DNA of 64,000 nucleotides from CAZJAT01 sp964544145 (lineage in GTDB: Bacteria > Hydrothermota > 32-111). The notes under the pieces were generated by a model. It was given only the letters and a program-made list of their open reading frames with translations, ran no database searches and was not told the origin of the DNA. This document shows positions 26,626 to 35,877 of this stretch, piece after piece (positions within the stretch are counted from its first letter, which is position 1; the number at the start of each line of letters is the position of its first letter). The position numbers and the translations under genes are program-made. Where the stretch lies: positions 1 to 64,000 of the forward strand of contig CAZJAT010000009.1 in NCBI GenBank assembly GCA_964544145.1, in the 5' to 3' direction.

Positions 26626-26988
26626 ATGGAAAATATATTAAACATACTCTTTTATACAAATGGTGCATTACTTCTTATAGGAGGTATTATAATCGCGCTA
26701 ATTTCAAGGAATTTAATAAAGATGATTATTGGATTTGTTGTTGCTGAAACAGGGATTAATATTCTGCTTATAAGTATTGGTTATTCATATAATAAGTTAC
26801 CGCCTATTCTAAATGCTTTTCAACAGAAGAGCGGGGCGTCAATTGCTGTTGACCCGGTACCTCAGGCACTGGTACTCACATCAATTGTCATAGGTATTGC
26901 AACAACTGCATTATTTCTGTTTTATGTACTCAGGTTTTATAAAAAACATGGAACATTGAATAGAGATGCCGGAGGTGAGAATGATTAA
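26626..26988 (+). CDS. mnhC: MrpC/NuoK/MbxG-like subunit
   Basis: A 120-residue protein of three membrane helices related to NuoK. ETGINILLISIGY and VDPVPQALVLTSIVIGIATTA are the characteristic segments, the latter diagnostic of MrpC. AAGGAG lies just upstream of the ATG and the 3' end overlaps the next gene by eight bases. Confidence 0.9.
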   Translation: MENILNILFYTNGALLLIGGIIIALISRNLIKMIIGFVVAETGINILLISIGYSYNKLPPILNAFQQKSGASIAVDPVPQALVLTSIVIGIATTALFLFYVLRFYKKHGTLNRDAGGEND

Positions 26989-28483
26989 TCCTGTTATTAC
27001 CATTATTCTGCTTTTCCTGCTTGGATTCCTTGCTCCTCTTCTATTTAAGAAAGCAGAGAGATTATACAAGGCTATCATACTTCTTGTTTTTCTATTTAAT
27101 ATAACTGAATTTATTATAATAATTCCTTCAGTAATACAGACACCTGTACAGGTATTTATGAGTAATATAATTGCCCCTTTCGGCATAATGATAACATTCG
27201 GACTCTCCGGTTCCATCTTAGCATTGATGATCAATCTCATTGCCTTTGCAATTGTATTATTCAAATTGAATTCTGCACATAATTCTGACAATCCGACAGT
27301 ATTTTACACTGTATTTCCTATATTGATAGGAGCACTTATATCACTGTTGAATACACAGGACATATTCAATATGTTTGTCTTTGTGGAAATTGTCACAATT
27401 AGTGTATATATCCTGTCCGGACTGAAACAGACACAAACAAGTGATATATCAACACTGAAATTTATAACAGGTACCTCACTGGGTTCATTACTCATATTAA
27501 TTGGTATTGGTGGGATTTACGCATTGACAGGAACTCTTAATATTCCTCATATAGTAGCAATGATTAATGGATATGCAACATTCAATCTGCACCTTTTCAA
27601 TATATCGGTTCTTATGATTCTGATTGGACTTATGTTTGAAGCATATATCTTCCCATTCAATATATTTGTTATTGGTATTTATCGCTCATCACAGACATTA
27701 AATGGTGCAATATATTCGGGACTCATTCAGTCAGTAATTCTTTTTGTTACTGTTAAATTAATATATTTCCTAATCAATAATCCCGTCTTTCTAAATATTA
27801 TCATTATTGCTGGTATTGTAACGATTGGCGTTTCACAATTTTCTGCTTTTGCATCAAAGAATAAAAAGAGTATGCTTGCATTTTCATCATTCTCTGTTTC
27901 CGGATTATTGATATCACTCACAGCTATAGCAGTAAAATCTGGAATGAAGAATGAGATATTCACACTTATAATAATGATGATTATTATTCATGGAGTAAGT
28001 AAATTCATAATGTTTATGGCATCTGACAGGTTTGTTGATGAAAAGGGTTATATTTTGAAAGGAAAAGCCGCTGGTCCATTCTCATTATTGGCATTTATAG
28101 CCGGTGCACTGACACTTTCAGGACTGCCTCCATTCCCGGGTTTCTATATTAAATTCAGAATACTGACAGAATTGTTAAGAATGAATTATGGTTGGATGAT
28201 AATAGTTATCCTTATATCAGCTCTCCTGGAAATCATATATTTACTCAAGACAGCAAGGGAGTTTTCTCTGCACAATGCCGCAGAGGAAGGTGAACCCGTG
28301 TTCTCAATGCTGCCCAGTATATTAACCCTTATAATCATACTTCTTTTTACAGTCAATGCGGATTATATGTACAGGGCGTCAAACAATCTTGATTTTACTG
28401 AAGAGATGCAGCAATCAGTGAGCATTGTTAAAAATAATATTGCAGATGAAGGTTCAATCTCCGTGAACCCAAATAAGGAGTAA
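26981..28483 (+). CDS. MrpD/NuoN/MbxH-like proton-conducting subunit
   Basis: An antiporter-like subunit of about 500 residues with some 14 hydrophobic helices. Family marks include NTQDIFNMFVFVEIVTISVYIL in helices 4-5 (with the functional Glu) and a TLSGLPPFPGFYIKF segment near 370. It is the first of two large antiporter-like subunits here, as in Mbx but not in Mbh hydrogenases. The ATG at 26981 follows GGAGGTGAG; an in-frame upstream start at 26966 is less likely. Confidence 0.88.
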   Translation: MINPVITIILLFLLGFLAPLLFKKAERLYKAIILLVFLFNITEFIIIIPSVIQTPVQVFMSNIIAPFGIMITFGLSGSILALMINLIAFAIVLFKLNSAHNSDNPTVFYTVFPILIGALISLLNTQDIFNMFVFVEIVTISVYILSGLKQTQTSDISTLKFITGTSLGSLLILIGIGGIYALTGTLNIPHIVAMINGYATFNLHLFNISVLMILIGLMFEAYIFPFNIFVIGIYRSSQTLNGAIYSGLIQSVILFVTVKLIYFLINNPVFLNIIIIAGIVTIGVSQFSAFASKNKKSMLAFSSFSVSGLLISLTAIAVKSGMKNEIFTLIIMMIIIHGVSKFIMFMASDRFVDEKGYILKGKAAGPFSLLAFIAGALTLSGLPPFPGFYIKFRILTELLRMNYGWMIIVILISALLEIIYLLKTAREFSLHNAAEEGEPVFSMLPSILTLIIILLFTVNADYMYRASNNLDFTEEMQQSVSIVKNNIADEGSISVNPNKE

Positions 28484-28485
28484 TA

Positions 28486-30351
28486 ATGGCGAATGTACTG
28501 TATTTTTATGCAATGATAATGAGCATAACCCTGATATATATTATTGGAGATATTTCAAAGATATTAAGAAACATACTTGCAGTATTTGTGTTCATATACT
28601 CCTTGATAAGTACTGTGTTACTTACAGAAAGCGGTTTTTCTATACCTGTAATGCAGTCAATGAATATAAATATGTCATTCTCAAGTTCAGGGATTGGTTC
28701 TTTCTTTGTAATACTCAATCATATAGCTTTCGGTATTATTTTGGTGAATATACTTAATAATATGAAAACTAAAATGGATAATGGATTCTTTTTTATGATG
28801 TTTCTCATATTCTATCTTTCCACTCTGATGTTCATGTCAAGCAATCTATTCACATTCTTCATAATGTGGGAATTTATCTCTGTTTTAATATATCTAAACA
28901 CAGGTATTCTTAGCGTCAAGAAATCAGCAGGGCTTAAATATCTTTCAATGAATGCAGCAGGCGGACTATTGCTCCTTGCAGCTGTTGCACTTATATATAA
29001 TTATACAGGTAGTCTTGATTTCAGCAGATTATCATCTCTGTACTATCTTATACCTTATAATTCAGCACGCTTGATTGTATTATTATTTACATCTGCTATG
29101 CTCATAAAATCAGCTTTTTGGGGACTTCATACATGGGTTAATGATGCATATATGGAATCCAATACCGGATTTACCGCATATCTATCGGCAATACTTTCTA
29201 AAATGGGGATATTCGGCCTCATTGTACTATATTTCAGAGTTTTCCCCTATGATTATATTATAGGTTTATTCACATTCAGCAATATCAGCTTTTTTACACT
29301 ATTCTTTGCAATAGGTGGTTCACTGACTGCATTATTTGCTACTATTGTAGCAGTAAAACAGCAAAATATAAAAAGTGTACTTACTTATTCTTCAGTTGCC
29401 CAGATCGGTTATATACTTGCTTCATTCGGATTGGGCTACAGTTGGGCATTGATATCTGTAATGACAGTAGTAACCGTTCATATGCTTGTAAAAACCTCAC
29501 TCTTTACTGATCTCTTCTTTATAGAGTATAAAACAGGAAGCACTGATGCAGGGAAATTGGGTGGACTCATCAAAGTAATACCATTCACATTCATTTCAAC
29601 GCTTATATCTATCATTGCATTAGCCGGGATTGTACCACTTATGGGATTTTCCGCCAAATGGATATATTATGGGAATATGTTCATTTCCGGACATTACATT
29701 CCGCTGACAATATCGCTTCTCGCTTCAACAATAGCATTCCTGTACTGTTATAAAATACTCTCAACCGTTTTTCTAGGTCAGCTTTCAGACAGAAATGCTC
29801 CTATAAGATATTTTAATTCATTTGGTGATTATGCAGTAACAATCGTTAACATGATTATACCTGCAGGCCTTGTGTTTTTTGGTATATATCCGTATCCGTT
29901 TTTCAATTTTATGCTGGCCAGGTTAAATGAACTTGTGCCTTCACCCAATATACTCATATCCGGTAATTTTATTGAATCATCAATTGGTTATTGGAATCCA
30001 TTATGGATCGGTTCGGCTGTAATAATCACATTTATTTCAATGCTTGCTATATTCATTATTTTCTTCAAGAAATCAGCAAGGGTATCGCAGACAGATATTG
30101 CAATGTCTGCCGAAATAATCAACAGAAATACCCCTCTCCACTATGTTTCCAATTTTTATGACGGTTTCATTGATGCTGTTAATCCGATACTCAAAATAAA
30201 TTCTGAACGCTTTTACAGGACTATATATACTGCCATATCGGATACAGGCGACCTGCTTAAGCGTGTGCATTTCAATAGTCTTACAAGTAAGAACATGATG
30301 ATAGGACTTTTGCTGCTTATATTAATTATCTATTTATGGAGTGCCGTATGA
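28486..30351 (+). CDS. Second antiporter-like subunit, MbxH'/NuoL-type
   Basis: A 621-residue, strongly hydrophobic protein. It has FFIMWEFISVLIYLNTG (functional Glu in helix 5), SAFWGLHTWVNDAYMESNTGFTAYLSAILSKMG (helix 7-8 lysine region) and VPLMGFSAKW. A C-terminal extension adds extra helices, as in NuoL/MrpA. Having two such subunits implies at least two ion-translocating channels. It begins two bases after the preceding stop, behind AAGGAG. Confidence 0.85.
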   Translation: MANVLYFYAMIMSITLIYIIGDISKILRNILAVFVFIYSLISTVLLTESGFSIPVMQSMNINMSFSSSGIGSFFVILNHIAFGIILVNILNNMKTKMDNGFFFMMFLIFYLSTLMFMSSNLFTFFIMWEFISVLIYLNTGILSVKKSAGLKYLSMNAAGGLLLLAAVALIYNYTGSLDFSRLSSLYYLIPYNSARLIVLLFTSAMLIKSAFWGLHTWVNDAYMESNTGFTAYLSAILSKMGIFGLIVLYFRVFPYDYIIGLFTFSNISFFTLFFAIGGSLTALFATIVAVKQQNIKSVLTYSSVAQIGYILASFGLGYSWALISVMTVVTVHMLVKTSLFTDLFFIEYKTGSTDAGKLGGLIKVIPFTFISTLISIIALAGIVPLMGFSAKWIYYGNMFISGHYIPLTISLLASTIAFLYCYKILSTVFLGQLSDRNAPIRYFNSFGDYAVTIVNMIIPAGLVFFGIYPYPFFNFMLARLNELVPSPNILISGNFIESSIGYWNPLWIGSAVIITFISMLAIFIIFFKKSARVSQTDIAMSAEIINRNTPLHYVSNFYDGFIDAVNPILKINSERFYRTIYTAISDTGDLLKRVHFNSLTSKNMMIGLLLLILIIYLWSAV

Positions 30352-31244
30352 ATATTCTATTGACAATAATTGGAATACTGTGTGTATATCTCTATGGTCT
30401 CTTTCTCATGGGATTAGGCCGGAAGATCAGTGCACGCGTGCAATTGAGATATGGTCCGACTGTATTCCAGAATTATATTGATGTAATAAAACTCTGGACA
30501 AAGAAATCAAATATATCTCATGGTGTAATGTTTGATCTCGGTCCCGCATTTCTGCTTACTGGTTCAATAGGGACATTACTTCTTATACCAATAGCAGCAT
30601 CCGATAAATTGATATTCTTCGGATTTTCAGGCGATATATTTGTAATTATGTATCTAATGGTTTTTGGTTCATTGGGATTTGCACTGGCAACAAGTCAGGG
30701 TGCCAATCCGTACGGTATTATGGGTATTGCTCGCGCATTAACACTTCTTGGAGCTTATGAATTACCCTTTATTTTAGGTGTTGTTATACTTATGATGGAT
30801 TCCAATTCCGCATCTCTTGCTAATATAATCAGCTCTCAATCCGGAGGTATAGCAAATTGGTATATCTTCAGACAACCGCTAGCTGCAATACCGGCATTTA
30901 TAGCTCTTTTGGGCATGATGGGCAAACAGCCCTTTGATATTCCTATTGCACCGCAGGAAGTTGCAACAGGACCTATGACTGAATTCGGAGGCAAATATCT
31001 TGGCATGATGATGTCCAGTCATGCAATATTCATGGTTGCAAAATTCATTTTGTTTGCTGATCTGTTTCTGGGGGGAGCAAGCAATCCTCTTAATATGGCT
31101 TTCAAGGTATTTTTGATATGGTTGTATCCGCTTTTTGTAGGACTCGTTTATCCCAGATTTACAACATCACAGGCAGTTAAATTTTTCTGGGGTGTGCCTT
31201 CATTGATCGGATTGATAGGATTAATCTATAACTGGTTGAGGTAA
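30348..31244 (+). CDS. NuoH/MbxM-like membrane subunit
   Basis: About 298 residues with eight hydrophobic helices. Family segments are GRKISARVQLRYGPT near the N-terminus, the quinone/ferredoxin-module interface loop GIARALTLLGAYELPF, and GKQPFDIPIAPQEVATGPMTEF. This subunit anchors the soluble electron-transfer module to the membrane in complex I and its hydrogenase relatives. The ATG at 30348 overlaps the previous gene by four bases. Confidence 0.9.
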   Translation: MNILLTIIGILCVYLYGLFLMGLGRKISARVQLRYGPTVFQNYIDVIKLWTKKSNISHGVMFDLGPAFLLTGSIGTLLLIPIAASDKLIFFGFSGDIFVIMYLMVFGSLGFALATSQGANPYGIMGIARALTLLGAYELPFILGVVILMMDSNSASLANIISSQSGGIANWYIFRQPLAAIPAFIALLGMMGKQPFDIPIAPQEVATGPMTEFGGKYLGMMMSSHAIFMVAKFILFADLFLGGASNPLNMAFKVFLIWLYPLFVGLVYPRFTTSQAVKFFWGVPSLIGLIGLIYNWLR

Positions 31245-31246
31245 AA

Positions 31247-31786
31247 ATGGCGGATAGTAAAAGAAATATATTTCAAATAATTGATGACTGGGCAAATGCC
31301 CGTTCAATATGGCTTCTAATGTACTGCACAGGATGCGGTGCTATTGAATTGCCTCCTACAATGACATCAAGGTATGACATGGAGAGATTCGGTATAGGAC
31401 CGGCAGGCACACCAAGACAGGCAGATGTGCTCCTTATTACCGGATACCTGTCAATTAAGACATTGAAGCGTGTAATTAGAGCATATGAACAGATGCAGTC
31501 CCCGAAATATGTAATCGGGTTAGGTGCATGCACAATCAATGGCGGAATGTACTGGGATTCTTACAATACAATAAAAATGCTTGATATGTATCTACCTGTT
31601 GATGTATGGATTGCAGGATGCATGCCCAGACCGGAAAGCGTTATATCAGGACTCAATCATCTTTCCTCAATGATAAAGGAAGGACGAGCAGATGGATGGA
31701 AGAAATATCAGGAAAATCTTAAATGGTACAGATCCAATCAGAAGAAGGTTATCAGTAAATGGGATCTGCCCGAATACAGTTACTGA
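31247..31786 (+). CDS. NuoB/MbxJ-like iron-sulfur subunit
   Basis: A 179-residue homologue of the NuoB/small hydrogenase subunit. The four ligands of the proximal 4Fe-4S cluster can be assigned as Cys27 and Cys30 (YCTGCGAIE), Cys95 (GACTINGG) and Cys125 (GCMPRPE). The CxxC spacing of the first pair is the hydrogenase-like form, not the CC pair of true complex I. It would receive electrons from the N subunit and pass them toward the L subunit. Confidence 0.92.
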   Translation: MADSKRNIFQIIDDWANARSIWLLMYCTGCGAIELPPTMTSRYDMERFGIGPAGTPRQADVLLITGYLSIKTLKRVIRAYEQMQSPKYVIGLGACTINGGMYWDSYNTIKMLDMYLPVDVWIAGCMPRPESVISGLNHLSSMIKEGRADGWKKYQENLKWYRSNQKKVISKWDLPEYSY

Positions 31787-31794
31787 GGTGAACA

Positions 31795-32355
31795 ATGGAT
31801 GAAAACAGAGAATTAAATGACCTTTTAAAGAGATTTTCAAAGACATTTGCACCTGATAATTACAGTTTCAATGACAAAAATACACTATCAATCAAAATGT
31901 CATTAAATGAATTATTCAATGCAATTGAGTATCTTTATGAATATGAAAGATATAGGCATATGTCAATGATGAGTTATGCTGACAGATTGGAAAATAATTC
32001 AATAGAATTGTTTTATATTCTGTATTCATATGAGAATTACTGCACAATAATACTTTCAGCAGATTTGAACAGGGAAAAACCAATATTTGTAACACTTAAA
32101 CATATCTTTCCGCAAGCAGAGACATTTGAGATTGAATTCAATGAAATGATGGGAATAGAATTCAAAGGAAACAGCAGAATGGGCGAAGAATTTATACTTG
32201 AAGGATGGACTGACAAGCCGCCTATGAGACGGGACTTTGATACATTAGAATATGTCAATGATAATTATATGTTCCGTTCAGGCAGGGAAGATGCGGTAGA
32301 TGTAAGAGAGCATATAAAGGTTATGTTTGATGAAAAAGGAGGACTGGATGACTGA
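31795..32355 (+). CDS. NuoC/MbxK-like subunit
   Basis: A 186-residue soluble protein related to the 30-kDa complex I subunit. Recognisable parts are HIFPQAETFEIEFNEMMGIEF and EGWTDKPPMRRDF near the C-terminus, matching the NuoC signature region. It joins the J and L subunits in the hydrophilic arm. GAGGTG precedes the ATG and the 3' end overlaps the L-subunit start by eight bases. Confidence 0.85.
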   Translation: MDENRELNDLLKRFSKTFAPDNYSFNDKNTLSIKMSLNELFNAIEYLYEYERYRHMSMMSYADRLENNSIELFYILYSYENYCTIILSADLNREKPIFVTLKHIFPQAETFEIEFNEMMGIEFKGNSRMGEEFILEGWTDKPPMRRDFDTLEYVNDNYMFRSGREDAVDVREHIKVMFDEKGGLDD

Positions 32356-33457
32356 AAATAAAACAGTTAAAATATATTTCGGTCCTCAGCATCCCGGGAT
32401 AACGGGTAATATGATGATGGAATTTGATATGCTCGGCGAAACAATAGTAAAAGCCAAGACACATGTAGGTTATTTGCATAGAGCATTTGAAAAATTAATG
32501 GAGCGAAGAAATTATCTTCAGAACTTCACAATTGTCTGCCGTATATGTGTACCGGAACCAGATGTTAATGAACAGGCATATTCAATGGCTGTTGAACAGC
32601 TAGCCGGCATTGAAGTACCTCTTAGGGCAAAATATATCCGTGTAATTGTAATGGAAATGGCCCGATTGATATCATATATTATGTGGAGCGGGGGCCAGGC
32701 TGCTTCAATGGGTTTATATACAATGCCCCAATGGTCATTTGCAGATAGGGATTATCTCATAGACCTGTTTGAAGAATTATCAGGGGCACGCATTTATCAC
32801 ATGTATATATGGCCAGGTGGAGTTAGAAGGGATTTACCGGCAAAGTGGTCTGATAAATTGCTTTCCACTCTGGATTATATTGAGAAAAGGCTGATTGACT
32901 ATGATAAGATATTCTTTGAAAATGACATATTCTTCAAAAGATCCAAGGGAGTGGGGATTGTGGAGCCGGAACTAGCACGAGAAAGGGGATTGGCAGGACC
33001 TGTACTCAGAGCATGCGGAATATCCGAGGATGTGCGTATCAATAACCCTTATGAGGTATATAATAAACTTAATGTTAGTCCTATAACAGAAAACGGCGGA
33101 GATATATATGCAAGAGCAATGGTTAGACGCAGAGAAATGGACCAATCAATAAGCATTATAAGACAGGCATTAAATGATATGCCATCAGGACCATTTTATA
33201 AACGTCCATTTGATAATCCATTTAAATTTACCATAGAATCTAATCAGACATATCAGAAGATTGAATCAGCAAGAGGAGAATACGGATATTTCGTAGTTTC
33301 TGATGGTACTGATAAACCTAGAAGAGTACATGTCAGAGGTCCTGGATTTGTTCATGCATTCACATTGCTTGAGAACCTTTTAATTGGAAATAAACTTGCG
33401 GATGTACCGGTGATAATGACCAGTCTTGGTATTTGTCCGCCTGAAATAGAGAGGTGA
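32348..33457 (+). CDS. NuoD/MbxL-like large subunit with incomplete NiFe motif
   Basis: This 369-residue protein is related to NiFe-hydrogenase large subunits and NuoD (FGPQHPG at the start, THVGYLHRAFEKLMERR near 39-55). A true NiFe site needs two CxxC motifs. The N-terminal one is present as Cys64-x2-Cys67 (CRIC). At the C-terminus only Cys363 remains, in GICPPEIER, with Glu366 where the fourth Cys should be. Three of four ligands remain, so hydrogen chemistry is unlikely, as in archaeal Mbx proteins. The ATG at 32348 has AAAAGGAGGA upstream. Confidence 0.88.
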   Translation: MTENKTVKIYFGPQHPGITGNMMMEFDMLGETIVKAKTHVGYLHRAFEKLMERRNYLQNFTIVCRICVPEPDVNEQAYSMAVEQLAGIEVPLRAKYIRVIVMEMARLISYIMWSGGQAASMGLYTMPQWSFADRDYLIDLFEELSGARIYHMYIWPGGVRRDLPAKWSDKLLSTLDYIEKRLIDYDKIFFENDIFFKRSKGVGIVEPELARERGLAGPVLRACGISEDVRINNPYEVYNKLNVSPITENGGDIYARAMVRRREMDQSISIIRQALNDMPSGPFYKRPFDNPFKFTIESNQTYQKIESARGEYGYFVVSDGTDKPRRVHVRGPGFVHAFTLLENLLIGNKLADVPVIMTSLGICPPEIER

Positions 33458-33460
33458 CAA

Positions 33461-35224
33461 TTGGGAATTAAAAATATTGTAAATCCATTATTGCAGCTGA
33501 AATTTATTCTGAGAAAGAGAAATACAATCAGAATTCCTTTTGATGAAAAATTGCCTGCTGAGAGATACAGGGGTTCTCATTACAATGATGTAAATAAATG
33601 TATAGGCTGCGGCAATTGTTCGACTATATGTATGAATAATGCAATTGATATGATTAAAATTGATAATATTGAATCAAAGGAACAGGACAGCGGACTTAGA
33701 CCAAGGGTTGATTATGGAAGATGCTGTTATTGCGGATTATGCGTTGATATATGTCCGACTGGCTCATTGAATTTTTCAAATGAATATATACAGATCGAAG
33801 AATCTCCTGATACATTTGTATACACACCCGGTTTAGAGAGAAAACATCTAGCTGAGAAAATTTCCTATACACAGGATGTGAGCACCAAGCTGCAGAATCC
33901 TTTGCGCATTGAGATGAATCATCTTGAACCGGATAAACGCATAAAATCCTTTGCAGAAGAAGTGCTTGGCTACACAATGGAAGAAGCCAGACAGGAAGCA
34001 CAGAGATGTATGGAATGCGGTATATGTGTTGTAGGATGTCCTGATAGGATGCATATACCCGAATATATTAGGGAGATATCGCAAGGTGATAATGTATCTG
34101 CATTAAAATTGATGCTTGATAATAATCCCATGTCTGAGATATGCGGTAAGGTATGTACAAGGCATTGTGAGGATATGTGTGTTGCTGCTGTTGACGGTGA
34201 ATCAGTTGCTATAAGGTGGCTTAAGAGATACGCATCCGAACAATTAACAAAACATCTGAATGAATTGAATATTACACCCGCTCCCGACAATAATAAAAAA
34301 ATCGCTGTTGTTGGAGGCGGACCTTCCGGAATAACGGCTGCTTATTATTTAAGGCTTCGCGGATATGATGTAACATTATATGAGGAATTGGACCATTTGG
34401 GAGGCATGGCGTATGTGGGTATTCCAAGATACAGATTACCCATGGAATCCCTGGAAAGGCAGAAAGAACTCCTTGCTCATGTAGGAGTTAAATTCAAATT
34501 TTCTACACGTATTGGTGATAATATTAAAATGAAACAATTAAGGGAAGATTATGAAGCTGTTTTCCTCGGCATCGGACTCCACAAATCGCGCAAATTGAAG
34601 GTTGAAGGCGAAGATCTGCCTGGTATATATCAGGCATCCGATTTCTTAAGGAAGATAAATTTGGGAGAAAAGATAGAAGTCGGGGATAGAGTCATTGTTA
34701 TTGGAGGAGGCAATGTTGCTATAGATGCTGCACGGGTATCCAGACGTTTAGGCGCTGAAGTATCTATTTACTACAGGAGACGCCATATTGACATGCCTGC
34801 TGATAATGAAGAAATTGCAGATACTGAGGCAGAAGGCATTACTATTATTCCGCAGCGGATTCCAATGAAATTTGAATATGAATTGAAGGAAAAATCCTTT
34901 AAATATTACTGCGCACCGGCAAAAATGGTTGATGACCCCGAGAGAGGCAGGCCTAAACCCGTTATGATAGAAGGCGAATTGCACTGTATAGAAGATATTG
35001 ATACCATAATCGTTGCAATAGGACAGGAAGCAGACATATCAGCCTTCTCAGAGGTGAACATATTCAACAAATGGGGTAAAATCGATACTGATGAAGATGG
35101 AATGACATCCGAAAGCGGTATATTTGCAGGAGGTGATACAGTGAACAGCAAAAATGATTTAATATCTGCAGTGGCTGATGGAATAAAGGCAGCAAGAGGT
35201 ATAGACAAATTCCTGAAAAAATAA
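33461..35224 (+). CDS. Fusion of NuoI/MbxN ferredoxin subunit with GltD/NfnB-like NAD(P)H flavoprotein
   Basis: Residues 1-115 form a NuoI/MbxN-type domain with two 4Fe-4S motifs (Cys47/50/53/57 and Cys88/91/94/98). From about 150 on the protein is like the small subunit of glutamate synthase or NfnB. Two further Fe-S sets are at Cys183/186/189/193 and Cys228/232/236/240. An FAD-binding VVGGGPSG is at 283-290, a second nucleotide-binding VIVIGGGNVAIDAA is in the 410s-420s, and the FAD-closing GIFAGGDTVNSKND is near the end. It would link NAD(P)H to the membrane complex. The start is TTG behind GAGGTG. It is the last Mbx gene and runs into rex. Confidence 0.88.
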   Translation: MGIKNIVNPLLQLKFILRKRNTIRIPFDEKLPAERYRGSHYNDVNKCIGCGNCSTICMNNAIDMIKIDNIESKEQDSGLRPRVDYGRCCYCGLCVDICPTGSLNFSNEYIQIEESPDTFVYTPGLERKHLAEKISYTQDVSTKLQNPLRIEMNHLEPDKRIKSFAEEVLGYTMEEARQEAQRCMECGICVVGCPDRMHIPEYIREISQGDNVSALKLMLDNNPMSEICGKVCTRHCEDMCVAAVDGESVAIRWLKRYASEQLTKHLNELNITPAPDNNKKIAVVGGGPSGITAAYYLRLRGYDVTLYEELDHLGGMAYVGIPRYRLPMESLERQKELLAHVGVKFKFSTRIGDNIKMKQLREDYEAVFLGIGLHKSRKLKVEGEDLPGIYQASDFLRKINLGEKIEVGDRVIVIGGGNVAIDAARVSRRLGAEVSIYYRRRHIDMPADNEEIADTEAEGITIIPQRIPMKFEYELKEKSFKYYCAPAKMVDDPERGRPKPVMIEGELHCIEDIDTIIVAIGQEADISAFSEVNIFNKWGKIDTDEDGMTSESGIFAGGDTVNSKNDLISAVADGIKAARGIDKFLKK

Positions 35225-35877
35225 AAAAACAATTAGAGAAGATAGCAATATCTGAATCAACATTACAGAGGATATCAGACTATCTCTGTGTTTTAAGATA
35301 CCTTGAAGACCAAGGTGTGAACACTGTTTCTTCAGCTATTCTTTCAAAAATGATGAATGTAACGGATTCACAAATAAGGAAGGATCTGTCGTATTTCGGT
35401 TCATTTGGAAAACGCGGTGTTGGATATAATGTTCATGCATTCATTGAAGCAATTGAAAATATCATGAACCTCAATCAGAAACATAATGTATGCATAATCG
35501 GTGCAGGCAGATTAGGCACTGCACTTATGAATTACAAACGCATGCAGGGAATGCCCTTCAAGGTCTGCGCTGCATTTGATAATGACAAACGTCTCATAGG
35601 ACAAAAATCAAATGATGTGCGGATATATGATATTAAATATCTATCAAAGTATACTGAACAATTTCAATGCGAGATTGCTGTGCTCACTATACCTTCATAT
35701 GTTGTTCACGAAATATATGCAGCAGTTTCAAAAACAAAGATAAAAGCAATCCTTAATTTCACTCCCATTATTTTAACCGGAACAAATGATCTGTTAGTGA
35801 GAAATCTTGATTTTGTAAGTGAACTTAAGATTATATCATACCACCTAAAGGAGAATAAGAATGCTCATAAAGGTTAA
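35221..35877 (+). CDS. rex: Redox-sensing transcriptional repressor Rex
   Basis: Rex senses the NADH/NAD+ ratio and represses fermentation and respiration genes when NADH is low. The winged helix includes TLQRISDYLCVLRYLE and SQIRKDLSYFGSFGKRGVGY; the Rossmann part has IIGAGRLGTAL. The first standard start in frame is the GTG at 35317, which would delete the first helix. The conserved sequence continues upstream to an ATA at 35221-35223 that overlaps the preceding TAA stop as ATAA. Starting there gives 218 residues, the normal Rex length. An ATT at 35209 is another possibility; the exact start is uncertain. Confidence 0.85.
   Translation: MKKQLEKIAISESTLQRISDYLCVLRYLEDQGVNTVSSAILSKMMNVTDSQIRKDLSYFGSFGKRGVGYNVHAFIEAIENIMNLNQKHNVCIIGAGRLGTALMNYKRMQGMPFKVCAAFDNDKRLIGQKSNDVRIYDIKYLSKYTEQFQCEIAVLTIPSYVVHEIYAAVSKTKIKAILNFTPIILTGTNDLLVRNLDFVSELKIISYHLKENKNAHKG

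Noticed and set aside
32348..33457. NiFe-hydrogenase large subunit
   Set aside because: The C-terminal CxxC is incomplete (only one Cys), so the NiFe site cannot form in the known way.
35317..35877. GTG 35317 as the start of rex
   Set aside because: It would remove the first DNA-binding helix, whose conserved sequence is plainly encoded upstream in the same frame.
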